DNA of 64,000 bases, from contig NZ_CP098812.1 in the NCBI RefSeq assembly GCF_036825535.1, positions 3,224,001 through 3,288,000 of the forward strand, given 5' to 3'. Every line of letters begins with the position of its first letter. The stretch's first letter is position 1. The notes beneath the pieces were generated by a model that saw nothing but the letters and a program-made list of their open reading frames with translations, was not told where the DNA came from and searched no databases. This DNA is from Parasalinivibrio latis. Lineage in GTDB: Bacteria; Pseudomonadota; Gammaproteobacteria; Enterobacterales; Vibrionaceae. Made by a program: the position numbers and the translations under genes. Shown here one piece after another: positions 9,319 through 18,034 of this stretch.

Positions 9319-9432
9319 TCACTGCCAGTAAAATACCACCAGCCCCAGCACCACTGCCGCGATCACCCAGAGTGGGCTGAAACGCTTCTTCTTCACGGTG
9401 TCACAACCGCAACTGTCATTACAGCAACCCAC
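9319..9432 (-). CDS. Cys-rich single-pass membrane microprotein (37 aa), function unknown
   Basis: A short frame starting with GTG at 9432 and ending TGA at 9319-9321. GGGAG lies 9 bases before the GTG. The product begins MGCCNDSCGCDTVKKKRF, with four Cys in the first ten residues. A basic KKKR stretch follows, then one hydrophobic helix (about residues 20-35, LWVIAAVVLGLVVFYW) ending in Gln. Positive charges before the helix predict a cytosolic Cys cluster and a periplasmic C-terminus. The CC-x3-C-x-C pattern could bind metal or take part in thiol chemistry; this is inference. It lies tail-to-tail with hemL. I do not recognise a named family. Support comes from the ribosome site, the charge and hydrophobicity pattern and clean end points. 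Confidence 0.6.
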   Translation of the reverse strand: MGCCNDSCGCDTVKKKRFSPLWVIAAVVLGLVVFYWQ

Positions 9433-9601
9433 GCTTTATTCTCCCGTTAAAATTTGCAAAAAGTGCTCACATTGCAACTCTCCGAGTCTACATTAAGCTG
9501 CTGCGACGCACTGATCAATTTCCAATCATGCAAACATATTGACGCCATTTGGGGTTATAGTACGCCTAACTGCCTGATCCATGCTGCAAAGGAATCCTGA
9601 C

Positions 9602-10687
9602 GTGACAAGACCTTTTAAAGCCGAGCCCCGGCATTGGATACTGATAGCCGTGCTTGCGGTTGCTGTATATGCTAGCTATCTGTTGCTTGAGCCGTACATG
9701 GGCTCAATCATCCTGGGCTTTATTGTTTCCCTGCTGTTTTTGCCGGTACATAACCGGATCCACGGAAAACTGAAGAACAGCCCGAATATATCAGCGCTGC
9801 TTTCCTGTACCCTGCTCACCTTTATCGTGCTGATCCCTGTGCTGGTCGTCGCTATCGCCATTATCGACCAGGGCGTGACTTTCACCACCAATGCCTATGA
9901 CTGGCTGACCAACGGCGGGGCTAAGGAAGCACTTAACCACCCGTGGGTGCAGTCGGCCTTTACGACCATCGACAAGTGGTTGCCGTTCAACTCCATCGCA
10001 CCACAGGAACTTCTGCAGCGTGCGACCTCGGCGATTACCAAAGTCAGTACGCAACTGGTCGGGATCAGTACCCGGATGGTCGGCGACGTGACCGGCTTCT
10101 TTGTCGATTTCTCCCTGATGCTGTTCGTCCTGTTTTTCTTCCTGCGCGACAATGAAAAACTTATCCAGGCGCTGCGCCACGTGATTCCCCTCTCCCGCAG
10201 TCAGGAAGACCAAATCCTTGATGAGGTGGAACAGGTCGCCAAATCTGCCGTCCTAGGTTCTTTCCTGACCGCAGTAGCTCAGGGGTTTGCCGGTGGTATC
10301 GCCATGGCGCTGGCTGGTTTCCCCGGACTGTTCTGGGGTTCAATGATGGGGTTTGCGTCCTTCATCCCAGTTGTTGGCACGGCACTTATCTGGCTGCCGG
10401 CATCACTTTACCTGTTCCTGACAGGCGACTGGCAATGGGGAGCATTCCTCGTAGTCTGGGGGGTTGTCGTTGTCGGCTCCATCGACAACTTCCTCCGTCC
10501 TTTGCTGATGCAGGGCAATTCCGGAATGAGTACCCTGCTGATTTTCTTCTCCCTGCTGGGTGGCCTGCACCTGTTCGGCCTTATGGGGCTGATTTACGGC
10601 CCGATTATTTTTGCGGTCACCATCGTGCTGTTCCGTCTGTACGAAACTGAATTTGAGACCTTCCTCGAGCAGCAGGACAAGGAATAA
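9602..10687 (+). CDS. AI-2E/PerM-family transporter (YdiK-like)
   Basis: Polytopic inner-membrane protein of the AI-2E exporter/PerM superfamily, of uncertain substrate. About seven or eight hydrophobic segments are visible: two near the N-terminus, one around residue 70, and a cluster in the last 180 residues with the family motif GSIDNFLRPLLMQG. The GTG at 9602 is chosen because AAAGGA sits 8 bases before it. An upstream in-frame ATG at 9581 would add seven residues but has no ribosome site. The protein would be 361 residues, normal for the family. It is between hemL and rsmC and is followed by a GC-rich hairpin. Whether it moves autoinducer-2, ions or something else cannot be told from sequence. 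Confidence 0.85.
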   Translation: MTRPFKAEPRHWILIAVLAVAVYASYLLLEPYMGSIILGFIVSLLFLPVHNRIHGKLKNSPNISALLSCTLLTFIVLIPVLVVAIAIIDQGVTFTTNAYDWLTNGGAKEALNHPWVQSAFTTIDKWLPFNSIAPQELLQRATSAITKVSTQLVGISTRMVGDVTGFFVDFSLMLFVLFFFLRDNEKLIQALRHVIPLSRSQEDQILDEVEQVAKSAVLGSFLTAVAQGFAGGIAMALAGFPGLFWGSMMGFASFIPVVGTALIWLPASLYLFLTGDWQWGAFLVVWGVVVVGSIDNFLRPLLMQGNSGMSTLLIFFSLLGGLHLFGLMGLIYGPIIFAVTIVLFRLYETEFETFLEQQDKE

Positions 10688-10713
10688 CCCACACGCTTCA
10701 TCATGGCATTCCC

Positions 10714-10738
10714 CCGGGGCGGACTTTTCCCGCCCCGG
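10714..10738 (+). terminator. Possible terminator between the AI-2E permease and rsmC
   Basis: A strong 9-bp GC stem CCGGGGCGG/CCGCCCCGG with a seven-base loop ends with only a short CCTTTAT tail. It may be a weak terminator or a transcript-stabilising hairpin. Confidence 0.45.
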
Positions 10739-10784
10739 CCTTTATGGGACAATGCGCGGCAGTTTCCAACCTGTCGAGAATCCC

Positions 10785-11804
10785 ATGGCCTACACCACGC
10801 CGAGCGAAGTTGTCGCCCGCCAGCTTTCCTATTTTGAAGACCGCCACGTCCTGCTGGCCGGTGAACTAGAAGATACCTTTGCAACTGAGTTGGTTGATAT
10901 CGCAGCCAGCGTACAGGTATTCACCACCAACTACGCTTACGCATCTTCCATGTCGCGCTACCCGCACATTGACGTACAGTTTGGTGCTGAATACCAGGCG
11001 GATAAAAAGGCAGACATGGTCCTTTTCTACTGGCCAAAAGCCAAGGCAGAAGCAGAATTTCTGCTCAGCATGCTGTTTGATGCCTTGGGGGAAGAAACCG
11101 AAATCTGTGTGGTAGGGGAAAACCGGAGCGGTGTTCGCAGCATTGAAAAAATGTTTGCACCTCTCGGGACTGTCCGTAAATTCGACAGCGCACGCCGTTG
11201 CAGTTTCTATTGGGGGAAATGCGAAAGCAAACCGGCCCCATTCAAACTAGAAAACTGGTTCAACAGCTACCCGATAAAACGTGGAGAAACCTCCCTGACC
11301 ATCCGTGCCCTGCCGGGTGTATTCAGCCAGAGTGAGCTGGATGTAGGTACCGCTTTGCTGCTCGATACCCTGCCATCCCTGTCGGGCTCCGTGCTGGATT
11401 TTGGCTGTGGCGCAGGCGTCATCGGGGCAGTGCTGAAACAGCAAAATCCTGACCTGGAGATCACCATGGCTGATGTCAGTGCCCTTGCGGTCGAATCGGC
11501 CAGAGAAACCCTTCGGTTTAATCACCTTGAAGGCACAGCAGTAGCTACCGATGTTTTTGCCGCAATTGACGGCAAGTTCAATGCCATCGTTACCAATCCA
11601 CCGTTTCATGCCGGCCTTGACACCAGCTACACTGCCACTGAAACCCTGATTGCCCAGTCTCCCGGCCACCTGCAAAATGGCGGGCAAATGGTGATGGTCG
11701 CCAACCGCTTTCTCAAATACCCTCCTTTGATTGAAAAAGCGTTTGGCGAATGCCAGACACTGGCGGCATCCAACAAATTCAGCATTTACCGCTCGGTAAA
11801 ATAA
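10785..11804 (+). CDS. rsmC: 16S rRNA (guanine1207-N2)-methyltransferase
   Basis: SAM-dependent enzyme that methylates G1207 of 16S rRNA in the 30S subunit. Two Rossmann-type halves are visible. The N-terminal half is degenerate. The C-terminal half has the SAM motif VLDFGCGAGVIGAVL (about residues 203-217) and the catalytic VTNPPFH motif (about 268-274). The 339 residues compare with 343 in E. coli. The frame is open upstream through the preceding gene, but the start at 10785 (MAYTTPSEVVARQ) matches the family N-terminus. A strong terminator follows. Confidence 0.93.
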   Translation: MAYTTPSEVVARQLSYFEDRHVLLAGELEDTFATELVDIAASVQVFTTNYAYASSMSRYPHIDVQFGAEYQADKKADMVLFYWPKAKAEAEFLLSMLFDALGEETEICVVGENRSGVRSIEKMFAPLGTVRKFDSARRCSFYWGKCESKPAPFKLENWFNSYPIKRGETSLTIRALPGVFSQSELDVGTALLLDTLPSLSGSVLDFGCGAGVIGAVLKQQNPDLEITMADVSALAVESARETLRFNHLEGTAVATDVFAAIDGKFNAIVTNPPFHAGLDTSYTATETLIAQSPGHLQNGGQMVMVANRFLKYPPLIEKAFGECQTLAASNKFSIYRSVK

Positions 11805-11844
11805 CACCGATAACTTTGACGTAACCCAAGGTTATCCGCTTTTT

Positions 11845-11885
11845 AGCCGCAAAAATCCGTCATTTTCGTTATTTTTGCGGCTTTC
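11845..11885 (+). terminator. Terminator of rsmC
   Basis: A 12-bp perfect inverted repeat, AGCCGCAAAAAT and ATTTTTGCGGCT, is separated by 14 bases and followed by TTT. Confidence 0.7.
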
Positions 11886-12049
11886 CCCACGCTTCAAAAA
11901 CAACTTTCTTGCTTGAGAAAAAAAAGGCCTTATAAAAGGCTATTCCACCAAGCTCTTGAGCCTGAGAGCATCCCGGCAAATTTGCTACCGGCTTTCTGCC
12001 CAGCAGGCCAAGACACTTATCATTCCCCGCTCTGATTTCAGGCAAGGAC

Positions 12050-15000
12050 ATGCAAGAGAAACAGACGTTTAAACGACTCCAACACACGTTGATGCTGGCA
12101 TTTCTTGTGCTGAGTATTACACCACTGACTGCCCTGGCTATTTTTTTCCTGCAGTCACACAGCAACGATCTGGCACAGCAAAGCACTGCTCACTTGGCTT
12201 CACTCCGGGACACCAAACAGGATCAGCTCACCAGCTATTTTGGTCGGCTGCACTCTGAAGTGAAATCCTTTGCACGTTCCGAGCTCGCCAATGCCAGCGG
12301 AGGCCGTTTTTATGGCCTCGTTGCTGCATTCCACCAGCTGGGAGAAAACACAGACAAAGCCCGTGAAGCGGCAAAGCAGCGCTATATCCCCGGCAGCGGT
12401 GACAAACTCCGCCCCGGCGCAATGACAGCCACTTCCAGCTTTGTTGGCAGTGAACGCTATCGCCTGCTGCACAAACGCTACCACTGGGCGTATGAAGAAC
12501 ACCTGAAACGTTCTGATTTTGCCGATATCCTTCTGGTCGATGTAAACGGCAACGTCGTTTATTCCGTTCAGAAAAATAACGATTTTGGTGTCGACCTGAA
12601 ATCACCGGAATGGAAGGATACCCAGTTAGGCAAAACCTTTGCGAAGATCCGGGCGATGGTGAGCAACCACTTGGATAACGACGAAAATATTCCGGTGGTA
12701 TTTACCGATTTCTCCCCGGAAGACGGAAAACTGGTCGCCTGGTTTGCGGCTCCGATTTCCCAGCAGGGCTATCTGCACAGTTTTGTCATTTTCAAGTTAG
12801 ACAATCAACCGCTAACCCGGATGCTGACCGAGTCTGACAGTAAAAACAGCCAAGTAAGCACACTGGTGGTCGGCGCTGACCACCTGCCGCGCATTGGCCA
12901 GACAAACCTTACCACCAGACTCGACAGTACAGCGATCAACCGTGCGCTTGATGGCCAGTCAGACGTCGGAAGCTTTACCAACTTCTCCGGTACGGCTGTG
13001 CTTGGTGCATTTGCACCGGTTTCCCCGACCCAGGAAGTGCGTTGGGCAATGATTGTTGAATTGCCGGAAAAAGTTGCCTTTGCCCGCATCTATCAGTTAG
13101 AGAAAATTTTCCTGGTAGTTATGTTGACCGCTATTGTACTGGTTACGCTGGCATCCCATTGGTTGTCCAACTCTATTACCGCACCGTTGCTTCGCCTTAC
13201 CTGGGCGGCAGAACGTGTTTCAGCCGGCGATCTTGAGCAGCAAATCCAAGGGATGGAACGTAAAGATGAAATAGGTCGCCTGGCTGTCAGCTTTGCCCGG
13301 ATGCAACGATCCGTGCGCGACAAACTGGCACTTATCCGGGAACAGAACAAAGAGCTGGAAAACTCTCTGGCTCTTATCCAGCAAAAAAACCAGGAGCTTG
13401 AGCTTGCTGACAAACTCAAGGATGATTTTCTGGCAACCACCTCCCATGAACTGCGTACTCCACTTCATGGCATGATTGGTATCGCCGAATCACTGATTGC
13501 AGGTGCAAACGGGCCGGTACCCCAAACCCAGCAGCACCAGTTACAGATGCTGGTAAATTCCGGTCAGCGGCTCTCCAACCTTGTTGATGATCTGCTGGAC
13601 TATCACAAAATGCGTTACGGCGACCTGGAAATTGAACCCCAGGCGGTGGACGCCAGCGCGGCAGTCCGTCTGGTGCTTGAGCTTTCAACGCACCTCCTTG
13701 GCAATAAGCCGGTACGTATCATCAACCAGATGCCGGTTGACCTGCCGCTGGTTAAGGCAGATGAACAGCGTTTGGAGCAGATACTTTATAACCTTATCGG
13801 CAACGCGATTAAGTACACCGATGAAGGCAAGATCATCATTTCTGCTACGGTGCTGGAACAGCAAATCCGTATCCAGGTGGTTGATACCGGACAGGGTATA
13901 CCTGCCGAGCAGCTGGAGCATATTTTCGAACCACTTATCCAACTGCACTCAAATGGCGGTTACCGCCCGGGCGCCGGTCTTGGCCTGTCTATCAGCCGCC
14001 AGCTTATCGATATCATGGGTGGGCAACTTTATGTAAGCAGCCAGCCAATGATCGGGACGACTTTCAGCTTTACCCTGCCTTTTGCAGGGGAAGCGGAAAT
14101 TGCCCGCAGCAACCTGATGCGGGCGCAAAACCATTTCTCTGTCCCTGTACCGGAAAATCTGGTTGAAGAGGACCTCAGCCTGCCTGAAAACACCGAGGGT
14201 CCATTGATCCTGGCAGTTGATGATGAACCGGTTAACCTGCAGATCATCAGGAACTTCCTGCGTCTTGCCGGTTACAGGGTACTGACCGCCGAAACCGGTA
14301 AGGAAGCACTCACCCTGGCAGAGCAGGAGAAACCGGAGCTTGTTCTTCTGGACGTTATGATGCCGGAGCTCAGTGGGTATGAGGTATGCCGTCGACTGCG
14401 CGAGCAATATACCCGCTTTGAATTGCCGGTCATCATGCTTTCTGCCCTCGGGCAGGTACAGGACCGGGTCAAGGGGTTCGAGGCCGGTGCCAACGATTAC
14501 ATTATCAAGCCGTTTAACAAAGATGAGCTGGCAGCCCGTATCGGAGCTTACCTGGACGCCTCTAAGGCAGAAAAGGAACGTGAAGAAAACCGCAGGCTGG
14601 TTAAGGAAATCCACCACCGGGAACAAGTGGAAGCAGGGTTGCTTGAAACCCAGAACAGGCTTCTTGGATTACTGGAAACGGCTTCAGAAGCCATTCTCTG
14701 TGTGCAGGAAAACGGTCGCATCCAGTATGCCAACGATGCCTGCGGCCGGTTGCTGCGCGTTTCACCGGAATCACTGGAGCGCCACGCCATAGATGACTTC
14801 CTGATGACACCCATTGGCACCCAGACGGATGAACGCCAGCATTACACTGCCCAGCTCAAGTTTAACGTGGACAACAGGCTGGAAACGGTTGAAACAGACG
14901 TTATCCATCTCCCTGAAGAGTCAGGCCTGCGCCTGATGTTGGTGCTGAATACAGGCACCAAAGCAACCTCACAGCGTGTTCAGTTACTGGAGAATGCCGT

Positions 15001-15430
15001 TGAAGCCCTGTCAGAGTTTGTTTCACAGGGTGACCGGGACAAGCTCCAGCAGCTCCGTGAACTTGGCGGCGAATTCACCCGTCTTGCAGACCGTATCGAC
15101 AGCGGTGCATCAGATAAAACTGACTTACTGCGGGAAACCCTGGTCAGGGTGATGACCACGTCCCTCAATTATTGGTCAGAGTGCTCAGGTAAGAGCAAGT
15201 TTGAACTGGCCGAGGAAAGTGGCTTGTGGCGCGTCTACCTTGACCGCAGCACCTTGCAAACGCGCACTTTGGATAAATACCTGCATGTTGAAACCGTGCC
15301 AAAGGCACCACGTTGGCGGACCGTACTCAATACCATAGACTTCGTACTGGAGCGTTGCGAAAAAGACGATATCCACCGTAGGGAAATAATTACCTTGCGG
15401 GAAAAACTCCAGCGCCTCATCGCCCAATAG
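12050..15430 (+). CDS. chiS: ChiS-type hybrid sensor kinase, master regulator of chitin use
   Basis: Inner-membrane hybrid kinase expected to sense chitin oligosaccharides through the periplasmic binding protein and switch on chitin genes. Order: TM1 about 12-32, a large periplasmic domain, TM2 about 353-373, HAMP, HisKA with His466 (TTSHELRTPLHG), HATPase with GAGLGLSIS, a receiver domain with Asp768 (LLDVMMPELSGYEV), a PAS-like segment about 865-920, and a C-terminal domain about 1020-1126. The 1126 residues, His and Asp positions and location beside the chitin operon agree closely with V. cholerae ChiS (VC0622, His469/Asp772 from memory). There ChiS lacks a partner regulator and binds DNA itself through a cryptic C-terminal domain. 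The basic, aromatic C-terminus here fits. Alternative: a conventional hybrid kinase, unlikely in this context. Confidence 0.92.
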   Translation: MQEKQTFKRLQHTLMLAFLVLSITPLTALAIFFLQSHSNDLAQQSTAHLASLRDTKQDQLTSYFGRLHSEVKSFARSELANASGGRFYGLVAAFHQLGENTDKAREAAKQRYIPGSGDKLRPGAMTATSSFVGSERYRLLHKRYHWAYEEHLKRSDFADILLVDVNGNVVYSVQKNNDFGVDLKSPEWKDTQLGKTFAKIRAMVSNHLDNDENIPVVFTDFSPEDGKLVAWFAAPISQQGYLHSFVIFKLDNQPLTRMLTESDSKNSQVSTLVVGADHLPRIGQTNLTTRLDSTAINRALDGQSDVGSFTNFSGTAVLGAFAPVSPTQEVRWAMIVELPEKVAFARIYQLEKIFLVVMLTAIVLVTLASHWLSNSITAPLLRLTWAAERVSAGDLEQQIQGMERKDEIGRLAVSFARMQRSVRDKLALIREQNKELENSLALIQQKNQELELADKLKDDFLATTSHELRTPLHGMIGIAESLIAGANGPVPQTQQHQLQMLVNSGQRLSNLVDDLLDYHKMRYGDLEIEPQAVDASAAVRLVLELSTHLLGNKPVRIINQMPVDLPLVKADEQRLEQILYNLIGNAIKYTDEGKIIISATVLEQQIRIQVVDTGQGIPAEQLEHIFEPLIQLHSNGGYRPGAGLGLSISRQLIDIMGGQLYVSSQPMIGTTFSFTLPFAGEAEIARSNLMRAQNHFSVPVPENLVEEDLSLPENTEGPLILAVDDEPVNLQIIRNFLRLAGYRVLTAETGKEALTLAEQEKPELVLLDVMMPELSGYEVCRRLREQYTRFELPVIMLSALGQVQDRVKGFEAGANDYIIKPFNKDELAARIGAYLDASKAEKEREENRRLVKEIHHREQVEAGLLETQNRLLGLLETASEAILCVQENGRIQYANDACGRLLRVSPESLERHAIDDFLMTPIGTQTDERQHYTAQLKFNVDNRLETVETDVIHLPEESGLRLMLVLNTGTKATSQRVQLLENAVEALSEFVSQGDRDKLQQLRELGGEFTRLADRIDSGASDKTDLLRETLVRVMTTSLNYWSECSGKSKFELAEESGLWRVYLDRSTLQTRTLDKYLHVETVPKAPRWRTVLNTIDFVLERCEKDDIHRREIITLREKLQRLIAQ

Positions 15431-15460
15431 CGGCAGTCAGCTACAAAGGATAAGACCTTG

Positions 15461-15487
15461 AACCGGAGCCCTGGCTCCGGTTTTTTT
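15461..15487 (+). terminator. Terminator of chiS
   Basis: A hairpin formed by AACCGGAG/CTCCGGTT runs directly into seven T residues, 31 bases after the chiS stop. It separates chiS from the operon it is expected to regulate. Confidence 0.9.
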
Positions 15488-16206
15488 ACACCCATATCCG
15501 CCCAAATACGATTAGTGAGTTCGTCCCACCGGCTGAAGCGCCAATACGTATTACGGCACTCTCACTTGCCTTAAGAGGCTTTACCAGAAAGCCCCCAGAA
15601 GCCGCATAGGATTAGAGTTTACGCATACAGCCCCGCCGCTCTGACCGTGACAACCACAACACCCAGGGCCATCATTCACGCCTTAAAAAAACTCGACTGA
15701 AAAGGGCCGGACGCTGGTTTTCATCGTCGAACAATCGGGCAAATTACTGCCAATTTCCGAAGAAAACATGACAGCGCTGCAATTTTTTTCGGGTAATGAG
15801 AAGACAATCACAACAAATTGGGCTCTGTAATTTTCCGGCAGGAATTAAGAGGAGATCGTTTGAAAGTAATAACTATTATCACTGAAAAACTCAATAAAAT
15901 CACTTTAATTACATTCAGTTAGTCTAACTTCAAACTTAAAAAAGCACTGATGTAGCCAGTGCCACATATAGTTCAAAACAGCACCAATCCGGTGTGATTT
16001 TTACGTTTTTTACGGAGTAAAAGAGCATATTGACGTTTTTGACGGGAAGCCTAATTGACCCAAAACCCTTTACAGCGTTTTCTATCACTGACCTAGCCTG
16101 CACAGGCCATAAGAAAGACGTCGGGTGACTTTTTCTTAGCAGGCTTTATCCACCATATGCTTAGGCATCTGGTACCAGTGAAACAAAAGCAAAGTAAGGA
16201 ACAGCT
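15488..16206 (+). promoter_or_regulatory. Regulatory region of the chitin operon
   Basis: 719 bases without a supported ORF, unusually long for this compact region. The first half has no structure I can name. The second half is AT-rich and holds two related 15-mers with four TKACG half-sites (16001-16045). TTGACC at 16055-16060 is a poor candidate -35 with no good -10. A ribosome site AAGGA precedes the cbp ATG. No clear CRP site (TGTGA-N6-TCACA) was found by eye. The long leader could contain ChiS and other regulator sites. Confidence 0.6.
16001..16045 (+). repeat. Paired 15-bp direct repeats, candidate operator
   Basis: TTACGTTTTTTACGG at 16001-16015 and TGACGTTTTTGACGG at 16031-16045 agree at 13 of 15 positions and are offset by exactly 30 bp. 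Each contains two TKACG half-sites nine bases apart, giving four in phase. The array lies about 160-205 bases upstream of the first chitin gene. ChiS is the obvious candidate ligand, by position only. Confidence 0.55.
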
Positions 16207-17889
16207 ATGCTTGCCAATATTAAGAAAACAAAGCTCGCAGTAGCCATCGCGGTTGCTGCTGCATCTGCTATCACAGCACCGACTGTTGCAGCTGCAGAAA
16301 AAAGTGAGCTGACTATTGTACCTAACTTCTACCAAACTCTTCAGCGTAACTTTAACCCGTACCTTCAGACCAAGATGGATACCACTCGTGAATTCATTTA
16401 CGAGCCAATGGTTGTCTTCAATGAAATGCACGGTAATACGCCAGTTATGCGTCTGGCAGAAAGCTACTCAATGTCCGACGACCTGATGAGCGTAACGTTC
16501 AAGATTCGTGACGGAGTGAAGTGGTCTGATGGCCAAGTATATGACGCGAATGACGTCCTGTTCTCTTTCAACCTGGTTAAGAAGCACCCAGAGCTGGATT
16601 TCTCTGGTGTAAACAAGTGGGTTAAGTCTGTAGAGAAAGTTGACGACAAGACCATTCGCTTCCGCCTGACTGAAGTGAACTCAAACGCTCCATATGAAAT
16701 CGTTAAAGTTCCTGTTGTTGCTGAGCACATCTGGAGCAAGGTTAAAGATCCTGTAACCTTCACTAACGAAAACCCTGTTGGTACCGGTCCATTCACCGAA
16801 ATCGATACCTTTACTCCACAGCTTTATACTCAGTGCCGTAACCCTAACTACTGGGATAACGACAACCTCGAAGTTGACTGTCTGCGCTTCCCACAGATCG
16901 CAAACAACGACCAGATGCTGGGTAAGATCGTAAACTCTGAAATCGACTGGTCTAGCTCATTTGTTCCAGATATCGACCGTACTTACGCTTCTGCTAATCC
17001 AAACCACAAGTACTGGTATCCAGCAGCAGGTACTACTGCGTTCGTTCTGAACTACAAGTCACCTGAAGCCGGCAACAATGAAGCTATCAACGACATCGAA
17101 TTCCGTCGTGCGTTCTCTATGGCTCTTGACCGTCAAACTATCATCGACATCGCGTTCTACGGTGCCGGTGTAGTGAACGACTACGCTTCTGGCCTGGGCG
17201 ATGCGTTCAAGGCGTGGTCTAACGAAGAGACTCACAACAAGTACAAACCATTCAATACCTACAACGTCGAAGGCGCTAAGAAGATGCTGAAAGACGCTGG
17301 CTATAAGGATCTGGATGGCGACGGTTTCGTTGAAACTCCATCAGGCAAGAAGCTTGAGCTGAACATCCAATCTCCAAACGGCTGGACTGACTTCAACAAC
17401 GTTGTACAGCTGGGTGTTGAGCAACTTCAGGAAGCTGGTATCAACGCTAAAGCACGTACCCCAGAATTCGCTGTTTACAACCAAGCGATGCTGGAAGGCA
17501 CTTATGACGTAGCGTTCACCAACTACTTCCACGGCGCAGACCCACACACTTACTGGAACAGCAGCTACAACTCTCGCTTCCAGAAGGGTGAAGGTATGCC
17601 ACGCTTCGCAATGCACTACTGGCAGAATGCTGAAGTCGACAAGCTCCTCGACAGCTTCTACAAGACTGCTGACAAAGATGAGCAAATGAAGATTGCTCAC
17701 AGCATCCAGGAAATCATTGCAGCTGATCAGGTAACTGTTCCTGTATCTTCTGGCGTGTACTTCTTCCAGTACAACACCAGCCGTTTCGACGGATGGTGGA
17801 ACGAGCAGAATCCAAAAGGCCGTCCAATGATTTGGGCCGGTATTCCTGAGCGTCTGCTGCAGGTTCTGGACCTGAAGCCTAAGTCTTAA
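16207..17889 (+). CDS. cbp: Periplasmic chitin-oligosaccharide binding protein
   Basis: Solute-binding protein of the dipeptide/oligopeptide class (SBP family 5) that captures chitin oligosaccharides in the periplasm for ABC import. In vibrios it also holds ChiS inactive when unliganded. A cleavable signal peptide covers about residues 1-30, ending in an Ala-rich stretch without Cys, so the protein is soluble. Family features include GDGVKWSDGQVYDANDV and FRRAFSMALDRQ. It has 560 residues, near the V. cholerae CBP (VC0620). Codon use is visibly skewed to highly expressed gene codons. AAGGA precedes the ATG. It is the first gene of the chitin operon. A stable hairpin separates it from the permeases, which suggests more protein is made from it than from them. 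Confidence 0.93.
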   Translation: MLANIKKTKLAVAIAVAAASAITAPTVAAAEKSELTIVPNFYQTLQRNFNPYLQTKMDTTREFIYEPMVVFNEMHGNTPVMRLAESYSMSDDLMSVTFKIRDGVKWSDGQVYDANDVLFSFNLVKKHPELDFSGVNKWVKSVEKVDDKTIRFRLTEVNSNAPYEIVKVPVVAEHIWSKVKDPVTFTNENPVGTGPFTEIDTFTPQLYTQCRNPNYWDNDNLEVDCLRFPQIANNDQMLGKIVNSEIDWSSSFVPDIDRTYASANPNHKYWYPAAGTTAFVLNYKSPEAGNNEAINDIEFRRAFSMALDRQTIIDIAFYGAGVVNDYASGLGDAFKAWSNEETHNKYKPFNTYNVEGAKKMLKDAGYKDLDGDGFVETPSGKKLELNIQSPNGWTDFNNVVQLGVEQLQEAGINAKARTPEFAVYNQAMLEGTYDVAFTNYFHGADPHTYWNSSYNSRFQKGEGMPRFAMHYWQNAEVDKLLDSFYKTADKDEQMKIAHSIQEIIAADQVTVPVSSGVYFFQYNTSRFDGWWNEQNPKGRPMIWAGIPERLLQVLDLKPKS

Positions 17890-17900
17890 TTTGTCTCACC

Positions 17901-17926
17901 GGTGGCATACCCCAGGGTATGCCACC
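17901..17926 (+). other. Intercistronic hairpin after cbp
   Basis: A perfect 12-bp inverted repeat, GGTGGCATACCC and GGGTATGCCACC, with a CA centre lies 11 bases after the cbp stop. No T-run follows, so it is more likely a 3' stabiliser or a partial terminator than a full stop. Such hairpins after binding-protein genes (for example malE) raise their share of the protein output. Confidence 0.75.
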
Positions 17927-18034
17927 ACCTCCCCCTCTATCTCTCTGCAAAGATATGGCGCTCAGCGTCAGGGGGTTGTACGTCCTGGGTCCAGCTCAGG
18001 GATATGAATATAGCTGGAAATTAAGGGTGTGATT

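Noticed and set aside
11886..12049. Riboswitch or other structured leader before chiS
   Set aside because: Small inverted repeats are visible but nothing matches a riboswitch core that I can recognise.
15488..15960. Small RNA gene between chiS and cbp
   Set aside because: No promoter plus terminator pair bounds a plausible transcript after the chiS terminator.
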